A stretch of 64,000 nt of DNA from Prosthecobacter sp. (lineage in GTDB: Bacteria; Verrucomicrobiota; Verrucomicrobiia; Verrucomicrobiales; Verrucomicrobiaceae), in assembly GCF_034366625.1 (NCBI RefSeq), contig NZ_JAXMIH010000028.1, positions 172,096-236,095 of the forward strand, read 5' to 3'. How positions within the stretch are numbered: the first letter of the stretch is position 1; each line of letters begins with the position of its first letter. Position numbers and translations under genes: made by a program. The notes under the pieces were generated by a model, which ran no database searches, had not been told where the DNA came from, and worked only from the letters and a program-made list of their open reading frames with translations. This document shows positions 1 to 9,102 of this stretch, piece after piece.

Positions 1-2247
1 GGCGGAGAGGATGGCGTCGCGCATCGTCTCGTAATCCAGACGCTGGCGGTTGAAGCGGCTGAGCAGGTCGTTCTCGGCGTCCTTCGTGAGTTTTTCCGGC
101 GTGGCATGGCTGCTCTGCTGCCAGGTGCGGCTGCTCAAGATGAGCATGTGCAGCTTCTTCAAGCTCCAGCCGTTTTCCATGAGGTAAGCGGCTAGGTAGT
201 CGAGCAAATCAGCCTGCACGGGCTTCGGTGTCTGCACGCCGAAGTCGCTGGGCTGCGAAACGAGCGGCCTGCCGAAATGCTGCATCCACACGCGATTCGC
301 AATGACGCGGGCGGTGAGCGGATTGTCCTTGCTGGCGACATGCTGGGCCAGTTCAAGCCGGCCGCTGCCTTCCGTGAACTTCTTGCCGCCAAACATCGTG
401 AGCCACGCGCGCGGCGCAGGATCGCCCTGGCGCGCGGGATTGCCGCGGATGTAAATGCGCACGTCATTGGGCTTTGGTTTGTCGAGCAGCACCATCGCGC
501 GCGGTGGTGCGCCGGCATGCGTGCTGTCGAGCTTCGAGCGCTCGTTTTCCAGCCGCACCACGGTCTCGCGGTCCTTGCGTGTGAAGAAGGCGTCCGCGCC
601 TTCGACGGGCACGGACATGGGCGAGAGCTTGTCCTGCATGAGCTGGCGCAGCGGCTCCACTTTGCTGTCGAGAATGATCTGCGCGTAGGCGCTGGCGACG
701 TCCTTCATCGACTTCGGCGGCGCTTTGGCAAAGGTGGCGGCGATCTCCGGCGAGCAGCCGCTTTCCGGCTTCGCGAGTTCCTGGGCAATCGCAGGCGCCT
801 TGGCGGCAAATTCGCCCGCAGGCAGCTCGGCAAAGCGTTTCCACGCGACCATCGTGGCGTGCGGCTTCGCATTGAGCGCGTAACGCTTCAAAAAGTCACG
901 CCACTGATCCGCCACGCGGTCCCGCAGCTTCATCTGGCCGGCTTTGCCCCTGAACACGGTGCTGTCCGCGATGCCGACGGTTTCCTGCGCAAAGACGAGG
1001 TACTCGGTGAGGCGCTCGGGCTGGCGGAACTCGTCGTAAACGGTGCGTTTGAAGTCGAGCGCCTTCTTCTCGATCTCCACAATCTTTGCTTCGTAATCTT
1101 TGGCCTCCTGCTCGTTCGCCGCCTTGCCGATGATGGGCATGGCAGGCTCGTCCGGCTCGTCGCTGCTGTTGAAGATGCTGAACATCGCGTAGTAGTCGCG
1201 GCTGGGAATCGGATCGAACTTGTGATCGTGGCAGCGCGCGCAAGCCACCGTGAGGCCCATCAGCCCGCGACCCACGACATCAATGCGGTCATCAGCGATG
1301 AGCACGCGATCATTGATGAAGCGCTCGCCGACATTGTAGAAGCCCAGCGCCGCGAGATGCGGCGAATTCGGCGTGGCCGCCGTGAGACGGTCTGCCGCGA
1401 GCTGGTAGCTCACGAACTGGTCATACGGCATGTCCTCGTTGAGCGACTTCACGATCCAGTCGCGATAGGTGTAAGCGTAGGGGTAAAAATTGCTGCGTCC
1501 GGCGACCTGGTAGCCGTTTGTGTCCGCGTAGCGCACGACATCGAGCCAGAAACGCGCCCAGCGCTCGCCGTAGGCGGGATTGGAGAGGAGTTTGGGAATC
1601 AGCGCTGCGAGGTCGGATTGGGCTGATTCATCCGACTTCGGCGGCAGACCGGTGAGCGTGAGATGCAGCCGACGAGTCAGCGTGCGTGGATCGGCTGGCG
1701 CGGCGAAATCAAGACCGGCGGCTTTCAATTTGGCCCCGACCAAGGCATCAATCGGATTGCCCGTGAAACCTGCGGGAAGCGCAGGCTTCTGCACCTGCTT
1801 GTAGGCCCAGTGCTGCATCGGATCGGCCTTCGGGGCCGCATGATCGGCCACCTCCGGTTCCGCAGGCCACGGCAGACCGAGGCTGATCCATTTTTCCAGC
1901 GCGGCGATCTGCGGTGCGGGCAGTTTGTCGCCCTTCTTCGGCATCGCCTCGACACCTGCAGCATGATTGATGGCCTTGATCAGCTTGCTCGCACTCGGAT
2001 TGCCCGGCTCGACCACTTTGCCGTATTCGCTGCCGCGCACGATGGCGGCACGAGAATCGAGGCGCAGGCCGTTTTGATGTTTGTGCGCCCCATGGCACTC
2101 GTAACAGCGCTCGGCGAGCACGGGACGAATGCTTTTCTCAAAGAACTCGATCTGGTCCGGCGGAAAGGTGTCCGCCGCCGAGGCGAACGAGCAGGCGACG
2201 GCAAAGCCGCCCAAAGCGAGAGAGGGAAACTGGAAACGCGGGGTCAT
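1..2247 (-). CDS. PSCyt1/DUF1549/DUF1553 exported protein (3' part outside window)
   Basis: The minus frame is open from an ATG at 2247 to the window edge, so the C-terminus is missing. The N-terminus looks like a Sec signal peptide ending near SFASAAD. A planctomycete-type cytochrome c domain follows, with heme motif CYECH and the family pattern GLRLDSRAA. The last residues before the edge (FNRQRLDYETMRDAIL) match the conserved DUF1553 block, so the order is signal, PSCyt1, DUF1549, DUF1553. The family is abundant in Planctomycetes and Verrucomicrobia, is periplasmic, and usually sits beside a DUF1501 gene, which would be off-window to the left. Its substrate is unknown; a redox role in polysaccharide use is often proposed. 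The DNA also shows a long antisense frame, which is a shadow. Confidence 0.88.
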   Translation of the reverse strand, partial: MTPRFQFPSLALGGFAVACSFASAADTFPPDQIEFFEKSIRPVLAERCYECHGAHKHQNGLRLDSRAAIVRGSEYGKVVEPGNPSASKLIKAINHAAGVEAMPKKGDKLPAPQIAALEKWISLGLPWPAEPEVADHAAPKADPMQHWAYKQVQKPALPAGFTGNPIDALVGAKLKAAGLDFAAPADPRTLTRRLHLTLTGLPPKSDESAQSDLAALIPKLLSNPAYGERWARFWLDVVRYADTNGYQVAGRSNFYPYAYTYRDWIVKSLNEDMPYDQFVSYQLAADRLTAATPNSPHLAALGFYNVGERFINDRVLIADDRIDVVGRGLMGLTVACARCHDHKFDPIPSRDYYAMFSIFNSSDEPDEPAMPIIGKAANEQEAKDYEAKIVEIEKKALDFKRTVYDEFRQPERLTEYLVFAQETVGIADSTVFRGKAGQMKLRDRVADQWRDFLKRYALNAKPHATMVAWKRFAELPAGEFAAKAPAIAQELAKPESGCSPEIAATFAKAPPKSMKDVASAYAQIILDSKVEPLRQLMQDKLSPMSVPVEGADAFFTRKDRETVVRLENERSKLDSTHAGAPPRAMVLLDKPKPNDVRIYIRGNPARQGDPAPRAWLTMFGGKKFTEGSGRLELAQHVASKDNPLTARVIANRVWMQHFGRPLVSQPSDFGVQTPKPVQADLLDYLAAYLMENGWSLKKLHMLILSSRTWQQSSHATPEKLTKDAENDLLSRFNRQRLDYETMRDAILSA

Positions 2248-2335
2248 CTGGGGGTTTTTGGAACCCGGCAGCTTAGCGCCGAAACTCCAAAAACCAAACG
2301 CGCAGGAAATGGGCTGCCTTGCAGGCTCCAGAAGG

Positions 2336-3652
2336 TCAGGCTTGGTTCGCCTTCAGCACGCGCAGCATGTTTCCGCCGATCACCTGCCGGATGGTGTCGT
2401 CGCTGTGGCCGCGCATGATCATGCCGAGGGTGAAGAGCGGCCAGTTGGACCAGGCGACACTCTGCTCGGCCTCGATGGTCGTTTGATAGTCATCCTTCGG
2501 CCACAGATGCTCCCAGCGATCCGCCCTGCCGCCAGGGGCTTTCATGAGCTTGGCGCGCTGTTCTTTGTCAAAGCGCGAGGTGTAGGCCACATCGCAGCCG
2601 ATGGCGGCGTGCTTGGAGCCGAACTTTTTGATGACGTGGTCGAGGTGATCCATCAGTGCGGTGATGTCGCCCTTGCCGCCGAGGAAACGTGGGATGCAGC
2701 ACATGCCGACGAGGCCGTCGGTGTCGCAGATGGCCTTGATGGTATCATCCGGCTTGCCACGGAAGTGTTTGTAGAGCGAGGCGCAGGTCGTGTGACTCGC
2801 CACCATCGGCTTCGCGGAGGCCTTGGCGGCATCGAAGGCCGTTTTCCAGCCGCTGTGCGCCACATCGACGATGACGCCGATCTTGTTCATCTCCGCGACG
2901 GCGGCATGGCCGAAGTCGCTCAATCCGCCGTCGTGCGGCTCGCCCGCGCCATCACCAATGGGGTTCCGGCGGTTGTAGGTGGCGTGCATCATGCGTGTGC
3001 CGAGCTCATGGAAGATGCGGATGAAGCGCAGCTCATCCTTCACGCTTTCCCAGTCCATCATCAGCGGCACGCCGTTGGTGGTGAAGCACAGGCCAACATT
3101 CCCTGACTTTTTCAAGGCCACGATTTCCTCCGCCGTGACCACTTTCGACAGCGCGGGCTTCATCAGGTCGGTGGCCTTCGTGAAATGTGCGAGACGTTTG
3201 ATCAGGCGCATCGGATCGCTGCCTTCCTCGCCGGTGTTTTGGAAAATGCAGGTCACACCGGCGGCATGGAAGGCGTCGAGGAACTCCTTGCGCTCGCGCT
3301 CGTTCGTCGCGTTGCGGTTCATCGACATGGATTCGCGTATATCGGCGATCTCCGCCGCTGACGCGCCCGCTTTGATCACCTCGTTCATCGCCTCCGCATC
3401 AATGGCGCAGCGTGGCGCGAATCCGTAGCTCTCAAACACCACCGAGCCGAAATGCAGCTCCCATGCGTGCTCGATCTGCGCCTGCGTGGGCTTCAGCAGG
3501 TTGATCGCAACCTCGCGCGGTTTGTCGATGGCCGGGTTGCCGGTGATCCAGGACTTTTTTGACTCCTGCGAGCGGACATGGATGTGAAAGCTGCTAGCGA
3601 GGGCGGCGAGCGGCAGGGTTTGCAGAAGACGGCGGCGGGAAATGTCGTTCAT
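2336..3652 (-). CDS. Tat-exported M19 (membrane dipeptidase) family protein, atypical metal site
   Basis: The 438-residue protein starts at the ATG before MNDISRRRLLQ, which gives a twin-arginine signal (SRRRLLQTLPLAALASS); an upstream in-frame ATG exists but would put 30 unlikely residues before it. The C-terminal two thirds match renal dipeptidase/M19: RNPIGDGAGEP, DGGLSDFG, VIVDVAHSG and VASHTT (two metal histidines), the FRGKPDD arginine, and GGNMLRVL at the end. The N-terminal HxD metal motif usual for the family is not seen; the matching stretch reads FESYGFAP. Family members cleave dipeptides with two zinc ions, so this copy may bind metal differently or act on another substrate. It lies on the same strand as the PSCyt1 gene and is divergent from the next cluster. 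Confidence 0.8.
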   Translation of the reverse strand: MNDISRRRLLQTLPLAALASSFHIHVRSQESKKSWITGNPAIDKPREVAINLLKPTQAQIEHAWELHFGSVVFESYGFAPRCAIDAEAMNEVIKAGASAAEIADIRESMSMNRNATNERERKEFLDAFHAAGVTCIFQNTGEEGSDPMRLIKRLAHFTKATDLMKPALSKVVTAEEIVALKKSGNVGLCFTTNGVPLMMDWESVKDELRFIRIFHELGTRMMHATYNRRNPIGDGAGEPHDGGLSDFGHAAVAEMNKIGVIVDVAHSGWKTAFDAAKASAKPMVASHTTCASLYKHFRGKPDDTIKAICDTDGLVGMCCIPRFLGGKGDITALMDHLDHVIKKFGSKHAAIGCDVAYTSRFDKEQRAKLMKAPGGRADRWEHLWPKDDYQTTIEAEQSVAWSNWPLFTLGMIMRGHSDDTIRQVIGGNMLRVLKANQA

Positions 3653-3756
3653 GGGTGGAACAAACGCGTTTCGCGGGCGATTCATCGCGAGGATTGCGTC
3701 TTGCAACGCCAGTGGCGTGGTCGTAGCATCCAGCCCAGTCAACAGGAAGGATTGTC

Positions 3757-4794
3757 ATGCCTTGCTTTGCCCGCTTCTTCAAAAAGACCGTCTTTGCTTG
3801 CGGCCTGATGCTGATGATTGCTGACGTGCGCTCCGAGGCTTTGAATGCCGGATTGCAACAGCGCCTTGAAAAGGCAAACGCTGAGACGCGGCAGATGGAA
3901 TCCGAGCGAAGCGAATCTGCCACCTTGCTGAGCCAAGCGGAGGCACTGCTGGCCAAGGCGCAGGCAGATGGAGATCAGGAATCCGTGCCCGTCATTCAAA
4001 AGGCCATCACGAAGGCCCGGAATGCGATGGCGACCTGCGATGCCGGGATCACGGCGGCAAAGGGACGTATTGAGGCGCTGACCGGTGTCTTGCAGAAGGT
4101 CGAGACCATGCCCGTGGAGCCGGTGATTCCGGCCAGCGTGGTGGATCTGCGTGCTGTGAAGGATTTCACCGTCGATCCCGCCAAGGTGAAGGGCTATGCC
4201 AGAGGAGTGAGAGAACACCTTGCGGGCAAGGAGGCTGTTGCTGTCCATGAGGAGATCAAGGCGCGGGCGGGCGGGCGGAACTCCCGCCTCGCCACGATGT
4301 CGTATGCCGAACTCATCGCCAGTCTGGACGGGCAGGCGCAAAAAGGATTGAAGCAGGGCGTGGCGATGCGGCAGAAGGAAACCAACCAAGAACTGCGCCG
4401 GGCCTTCCAACTGCCCGAGGACAGTGATGAGGATCTGCTCGATCTCATTCTGCCGCCGGAACCGGCGAAGCCTACGCCGTTGCAACAGGCCATGCAGCAG
4501 ATCAAAGAGGAAGCGTTGCGTCTGTTACACTCGTTTGATCGCGTGCAGAATGATGAGAAGGAGCGTGTTTTCGAGGCCTACCAGATGTGGAAAACTGAAA
4601 CGGAAAAGCTGGTGACGCGAGTGGATCAAAAACAGCTCACCGTGAAGGAGTACGAGGATGCCTACAAGCTGCTGGACCAGCGGTTTCTCTTTTCGCTGAC
4701 CATGATCGGCAAGATCGCCACGGAGAAAGAGGCTGATGAGATCACGACCGTGTTTCCAGACAGCGCCAAATCCCGGAAAGGAGGAGCGAAATGA
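3757..4794 (+). CDS. Exported coiled-coil protein of unknown function
   Basis: The 345-residue protein starts at an ATG preceded by a good Shine-Dalgarno (AGGAAGG, about 3744-3750). Residues 1-26 form a signal peptide (hydrophobic TVFACGLMLMIA, then DVRSEA). Residues about 30-110 are charged heptad-like coiled coil (LQQRLEKANAETRQMESERS). The rest is mostly helical and charged, with no recognised domain, and ends KSRKGGAK. It overlaps the next gene by ATGA, so the two are translationally coupled. I do not recognise a family. It probably works outside the cytoplasmic membrane with the two following proteins, which are also exported or membrane-bound. Confidence 0.8.
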   Translation: MPCFARFFKKTVFACGLMLMIADVRSEALNAGLQQRLEKANAETRQMESERSESATLLSQAEALLAKAQADGDQESVPVIQKAITKARNAMATCDAGITAAKGRIEALTGVLQKVETMPVEPVIPASVVDLRAVKDFTVDPAKVKGYARGVREHLAGKEAVAVHEEIKARAGGRNSRLATMSYAELIASLDGQAQKGLKQGVAMRQKETNQELRRAFQLPEDSDEDLLDLILPPEPAKPTPLQQAMQQIKEEALRLLHSFDRVQNDEKERVFEAYQMWKTETEKLVTRVDQKQLTVKEYEDAYKLLDQRFLFSLTMIGKIATEKEADEITTVFPDSAKSRKGGAK

Positions 4795-6464
4795 GCCACG
4801 TCTATCGTGTGCCCTGGCTGGTGGTGCTTGGCGCGGTGTTCGCACTGGCTCTGCCTCAGGTGCTTGGACAAAGCAGCAGCCCAGGATACAATCTCGGCTG
4901 GTGCAGCGCATGCCGGGCTTACATGCCCCTCGGACACGATTGCGTGGGATTCCGCAGAACGCCCGACACCGGCTGGTCGCGGCAGCCACCCGTGGCGGTG
5001 CCGCAGCGCAGCCAGGCCGACATCAATGCGGATCGTGCGCTCGAATGGTCCCGGCAGGCGGATCGCGACATTCGTGAATTTCAGCGCACGGGCAGTGCCA
5101 GCTCGCTGAAAAGCGCCCTGCAAAACCTTTTCAATGCCGAGGCGTTGCTGCGCCAGTGGTCGCCCAATCAGGCGGCTTACCTGAGGGTCGTGAACAAAAA
5201 CATCGCCTGGTGCTACAACGAGTATGCGCGCCTTTATCATCAGGCCAGGCAATGGGACAGCGCAGAGAAGTACTTCCGCCTCGCGTGGAACTACAATCCT
5301 GATTCGGATGTTTACCGCGCCAACATCCGCATTGTGGAGGAGGCTCGTGAGACGCAGCGTGTGGCAGCACAAGTTGAGCAAGCACGCCGTCAGTCGATAG
5401 ACGCCAATGACCGCGGCCAAAAGCTTGGGGAACAAGGAAACTGGGCGGAAGCAGTCAAGGCATTCGCGGAAGCGGTCCGTTTTTATCCCGGCTGGCAGAG
5501 CTACCAGAACAACCTCCAGCTCGCACAAGACAAATGGGCGCAACAACTGGCCGCTGACCAGGCGTTGCGTGCCGCCGAGGAAAAACATCGTCAGGAGGTG
5601 GCGGCGCTCGTGGAGCAATCGCGGGATTACACGCGCAAGCAGACGGATCTGCGCGATGCGGTCGTCAATGAGCGCAAGCAGCAGGCAGCGGAGCAACTCG
5701 TCGAGGTGAAGCAGCCGTTTGGCACCGACAGCTATGTGGGGTTTCAGATGCCGGCGCAGACAGGACAAGAACTCCAGACGGCCAGCGCCTACAAGCAGGC
5801 GGAGACACTGCGGGCCATGCTCAAGGCTTCTCTGGACGCCTTTGCGCCATTTGTCGGAATGGGAGAGAAAACACCCGCCGAGGCGCTGGCGCGGCTGGGC
5901 TACACCGCGCAGCAAGGCAGCGAGGGCATGAACGGCGGCAAATTTCTCGGCACCAGCGTGTCCGGGGAAGGTTTGAAGAAGATCACGCCGACCATGCCTA
6001 AACTCCGAGCGCAGATGGAGCAGGTGATGCCGGTGGCCGCCCGACAGATTCAAGAGCTGGCCGAAACGGTGAAAACCGTGCAGGAAACGGTGAAAAAAGT
6101 GGCGGAGGCGACGCAGATCAAAGAAACCGCGCAGCAAGAGGTGGAAAAAGCCCAGGCGAAGTTGGCGGAGATCAAGGCCATGCCCGACGACACCGAGGAT
6201 GCGAAGAAAAAAAAGGCCGGCCACAGCGCCGAGGCGCAGGCGCTGCTGGCGGCCGCCACCAAGCAGGAAAAGGAGGCTGACGCGCTCATAATTCAGGCGG
6301 AGGCCGACAAGGGCAAAGCCGAGGTGGAACTCGTCAACAAGCGCAATGATCTCCAGGCAACCAAGAGCAAACTCGACACGCTCCTCGCCGGCGGTGAACT
6401 GCCGGATGAGAAAAAGAAGACGCAAAGCGAGCCGCCACCGCCGCAACTGCCGGCCAAACCCTGA
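4791..6464 (+). CDS. Exported TPR/coiled-coil protein of unknown function
   Basis: The 557-residue protein starts inside the ATGA overlap with the upstream gene. Residues 1-25 are a signal peptide (WLVVLGAVFALALPQVLGQ). Just after it is a cysteine motif, CSACRAYMPLGHDC, which could bind metal or form disulfides. Residues about 75-260 contain TPR-like helical repeats (AEALLRQWSPNQAAYL, AEKYFRLAWNYNPDSD, AEAVRFYPGWQSYQNN). From about 390 to 545 there is long charged coiled coil rich in K, E and A, ending in a proline-rich tail (SEPPPPQLPAKP). No enzyme motif is visible. It is the second gene of the six-gene cluster and probably acts as a periplasmic scaffold; this role is inference. Confidence 0.8.
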   Translation: MSHVYRVPWLVVLGAVFALALPQVLGQSSSPGYNLGWCSACRAYMPLGHDCVGFRRTPDTGWSRQPPVAVPQRSQADINADRALEWSRQADRDIREFQRTGSASSLKSALQNLFNAEALLRQWSPNQAAYLRVVNKNIAWCYNEYARLYHQARQWDSAEKYFRLAWNYNPDSDVYRANIRIVEEARETQRVAAQVEQARRQSIDANDRGQKLGEQGNWAEAVKAFAEAVRFYPGWQSYQNNLQLAQDKWAQQLAADQALRAAEEKHRQEVAALVEQSRDYTRKQTDLRDAVVNERKQQAAEQLVEVKQPFGTDSYVGFQMPAQTGQELQTASAYKQAETLRAMLKASLDAFAPFVGMGEKTPAEALARLGYTAQQGSEGMNGGKFLGTSVSGEGLKKITPTMPKLRAQMEQVMPVAARQIQELAETVKTVQETVKKVAEATQIKETAQQEVEKAQAKLAEIKAMPDDTEDAKKKKAGHSAEAQALLAAATKQEKEADALIIQAEADKGKAEVELVNKRNDLQATKSKLDTLLAGGELPDEKKKTQSEPPPPQLPAKP

Positions 6465-6489
6465 TCCCTCGGCCCCATCCTTTTTCATC

Positions 6490-8430
6490 ATGTCAGCCGC
6501 CGCCAAAATCTTGTGCCTGACCGCCTTGGGCGTCCTGCTGGCGGGCATGGGCTGGATGCTGGCCGCGCATCTCGGCCTAGTGACGACCAGTCTTTTGACG
6601 GCAGATTTGATCGGCGTGGGCGGGCTGCTGCTGCTCGCCTGCATCCTGGTGCTGCTGCCGCGCACACGCTGGGGCAGATGGCTGACCGGCATGATGACCA
6701 CGGCCACCATGGCACTCGTCATCAGTAGCACAGGGCTGGGCACACGCTGGATCAGGGCGCAGTTGGCGGATGAATGGCAGATCGTCACGCCGCCGCTTTT
6801 TTTGGGGATGGCGGAACTTGGCAAGGCACAGACGGACTCGTATGCGCAGAAGCTGGAGAAGGAGGGCCGGCTTTATGAGGCGTTTGCGGCTTACCGCGAT
6901 GAGCTGGCCTATCATCTCGCGCTGCACAGCCATGCGCAGGTGCATGTGCTTGCGCTGAAGCTGCACGCGCTCGCTGCGAAACTGGAACCACCGCCAGTGC
7001 TCCCCGCCGCGCTCGAATCCATCTTTGAGCAGGCGCGCAAACATCTCGGCGAAGCGCGGACACAGAATGATCTGAGCAAGGCGGTTCAAGATTTCCGCGA
7101 CTGCGCGCAGATCGCGCCGTGGATTCCTGAAGCGTATTATTATCTCAGCGTGGCGGAGGCTGCGGCGGATGAGCTGCGCGCGGCAGAGCGGCATCTGCGA
7201 ACTTACCTGGCGATGAAGCCCGACGCAGTGAAAGCCGAGGCCGTGCGAAAATTTCAAACCGGTCTCGATCAACGCATCCATGCCATGAGAGGCTGGGAAA
7301 ACAGCCTCGGCATGCGGTTCATCCCGCTGCCGGGTACCACGGTGCGGTTCAGCGTATGGGAGACGCGCGAGAAGGACTACAGCCAGTTCGTGGAGGATAC
7401 CGGACGACCGTGGGATCGAAAGACGGCCATCAACATCTACGGCTGGGAGCCTGCCACGGTGGTCAATCTGTACGACGCTGCCGCCTTTTGTTCCTGGCTG
7501 ACACAAAAGGAGCGGCGTGACGGTCTCATCGGCGAACACGATTACTACCGCCTGCCGACACAGGAAGAATGGACGCTCGCCGCAGGCAAGGCATCCGGCA
7601 CCTTCCCGTGGGGCGAAACATGGCCGCCACCACCCGGTGCGGGCAATTTTAGAGGAGGTGAAATCCGCGAGCGTTATGAAAAGCTCCGGGCCGCAGGGCT
7701 GGTGTCAGCCAAAACAATGACCGAGGACGGTGGCGGCATCGAAGGCTATGAGGATGCCTTTGCGACACTCGCGCCGGTCGGCAGTTTTGAACCCAATGCG
7801 CAGGGGCTTTACGACCTGGCGGGCAACGCCTGGGAATGGTGCGCGGGCACGATGGCGGATGTGGCGCTGCCGATGTTCGCTTCTGATGAGAAAAGCGCGC
7901 TGGGGTTCGCGCGCGGCGGCAGTTACAGCACCGATGACAAGGAGACTGCGGCATCACTGCACAAGAAAGTCATGCCTGCGTTTGAGTCGCTGTACGAGGA
8001 CACCGGCTTCCGCTGCGTGCTGGCGCGGGATTTCACCCTGCTGAGTCTGCATGAGGTGAGTGACACGCCTGTCGAGGAGAGCTTGCCGTTGAAGGAGTTT
8101 GGCATCAACCAACCTGGTCATGCCCGCGCCTTGCCGGTGATCATGGCTCACAACCTTCTTGGTTTGTCGATCGCAACTTCCTGGCACAGCCCGAAGATGG
8201 AAATCGAGTTTGAATCGCAGGATGAACGGCTGCGCGATCCTGCCGGCTGGCGCCAAGGACGGCACCTGATGCTCATGCTCGACGGCAAACCGGCGGATTC
8301 ATTCCTCGTCACGGAACACGGGTTCCTGATTGAGGATGTGACACAACGGATCAAAATCACCTTTGCCAGCCAGGACGACCTGAACCGCGTGAAGACGCTG
8401 CTGGAGCCACGCCTGTCACCTCGCCACTGA
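6490..8430 (+). CDS. Membrane TPR protein with FGE/sulfatase-modifying-factor-like domain
   Basis: The start chosen is the ATG before MSAAAKILCLTALG, 25 nt after the previous stop (646 residues); a longer frame overlaps the upstream gene and lacks sense. Residues 5-85 hold about three membrane segments. Residues about 115-270 are TPR-like. Residues about 280-515 match the FGE-sulfatase fold (PF03781): NSLGMRFIPLPG, YRLPTQEEWTLAA, GLYDLAGNAWEWC, FARGGSY, GFRCVLA. Catalytic FGEs carry two cysteines just after RGGS; here the segment reads RGGSYSTDDKETAA, so formylglycine-generating activity is unlikely and the fold may serve binding. About 125 further residues at the C-terminus are unassigned. 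It is the core of the six-gene cluster. Confidence 0.82.
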   Translation: MSAAAKILCLTALGVLLAGMGWMLAAHLGLVTTSLLTADLIGVGGLLLLACILVLLPRTRWGRWLTGMMTTATMALVISSTGLGTRWIRAQLADEWQIVTPPLFLGMAELGKAQTDSYAQKLEKEGRLYEAFAAYRDELAYHLALHSHAQVHVLALKLHALAAKLEPPPVLPAALESIFEQARKHLGEARTQNDLSKAVQDFRDCAQIAPWIPEAYYYLSVAEAAADELRAAERHLRTYLAMKPDAVKAEAVRKFQTGLDQRIHAMRGWENSLGMRFIPLPGTTVRFSVWETREKDYSQFVEDTGRPWDRKTAINIYGWEPATVVNLYDAAAFCSWLTQKERRDGLIGEHDYYRLPTQEEWTLAAGKASGTFPWGETWPPPPGAGNFRGGEIRERYEKLRAAGLVSAKTMTEDGGGIEGYEDAFATLAPVGSFEPNAQGLYDLAGNAWEWCAGTMADVALPMFASDEKSALGFARGGSYSTDDKETAASLHKKVMPAFESLYEDTGFRCVLARDFTLLSLHEVSDTPVEESLPLKEFGINQPGHARALPVIMAHNLLGLSIATSWHSPKMEIEFESQDERLRDPAGWRQGRHLMLMLDGKPADSFLVTEHGFLIEDVTQRIKITFASQDDLNRVKTLLEPRLSPRH

Positions 8431-8436
8431 CTTCTC

Positions 8437-8850
8437 ATGACTTCCCCGCTCTTCACCATCGAACTCGACGAAATGACCGGCCTCGGTCTCATCATCGCCT
8501 GTCCGTCCCGCGTGGCTTACTCGAATCAAGTCGGCGGCTATGCCTGCCGGCATCCCGAGATCGAGGGCGTCTTCGTTCCTTTGCCAGGAAGCGCCGCTGA
8601 GAAGCTGAATGCGTACTTCACCGGCCCGAAATGGAATGGCCGCTGTTACGATGCCATCGATGAGGAGACCGCGAGCTTCATCGACTCGATTCTGCGCGAG
8701 CTGGACCTGGGCAGCTCGCTGTGCGTAGATCGTGAAAAACTCGAAGAATCATGCGAAGCGTGGATCTGGGTCAAAATCAGCATGAACAGCCTGCTCTGGC
8801 TCGGATTGAATGAGGGCGATGGCATCTTGACCTGGGAGAACAGTGATTGA
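8437..8850 (+). CDS. Small hypothetical protein, possibly DUF6210-like
   Basis: The 137-residue protein begins 6 nt after the FGE-like gene, in the same transcription unit. It has no signal peptide or membrane segment. The pattern YSNQVGGYACRHPEIEGVFVPL near the N-terminus, with an acidic and tryptophan-containing C-terminal part (EAWIWVKI, ILTWENSD), recalls DUF6210 proteins, an uncharacterised family; I hold that match loosely. No catalytic residues can be proposed. It is probably cytoplasmic and co-expressed with its neighbours. Confidence 0.65.
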   Translation: MTSPLFTIELDEMTGLGLIIACPSRVAYSNQVGGYACRHPEIEGVFVPLPGSAAEKLNAYFTGPKWNGRCYDAIDEETASFIDSILRELDLGSSLCVDREKLEESCEAWIWVKISMNSLLWLGLNEGDGILTWENSD

Positions 8851-8862
8851 TCCTTCCTCACC

Positions 8863-9102
8863 ATGATTCCTCTGGGACGATTTCTCGCCCGAACCGGCAT
8901 GATCGCGATGCTGTTCGCGGCGGGTGCCTGGCTGGCAGCCCTGCTCGGATTTTGGGAGCAGGGCGGGCGCTGGGCGCTTTATTTGGCCGGGGGTGGCCTG
9001 CTCATGATCATGGTTGGCATGAATCTGATTCTTCGCCGCTCGTCAGGCGTGCTTCTTCCTCCAACAAATCCAGCCGATCGTCATGAGCGCAGACCCAAAT
9101 GA
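8863..9102 (+). CDS. Small membrane protein of unknown function
   Basis: The 79-residue protein has two membrane segments (MIAMLFAAGAWLAALLGFW and WALYLAGGGLLMIMVGMNLI) and a short polar tail (TNPADRHERRPK). The gap to the gene before is 12 nt, and its end overlaps the following start by 20 nt, as in a compact operon. I recognise no family. A role as an accessory membrane subunit in the cluster is possible but only suggested by position. Confidence 0.6.
   Translation: MIPLGRFLARTGMIAMLFAAGAWLAALLGFWEQGGRWALYLAGGGLLMIMVGMNLILRRSSGVLLPPTNPADRHERRPK

Noticed and set aside
277..1626. Plus-strand frame of 449 codons at the left edge
   Set aside because: It is antisense to the PSCyt1/DUF1549/DUF1553 gene, whose minus frame is open to the edge and has family motifs.
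4662..6824. Minus-strand frame of 720 codons
   Set aside because: It is antisense to the exported TPR gene, whose signal peptide and coupled start support the plus strand.
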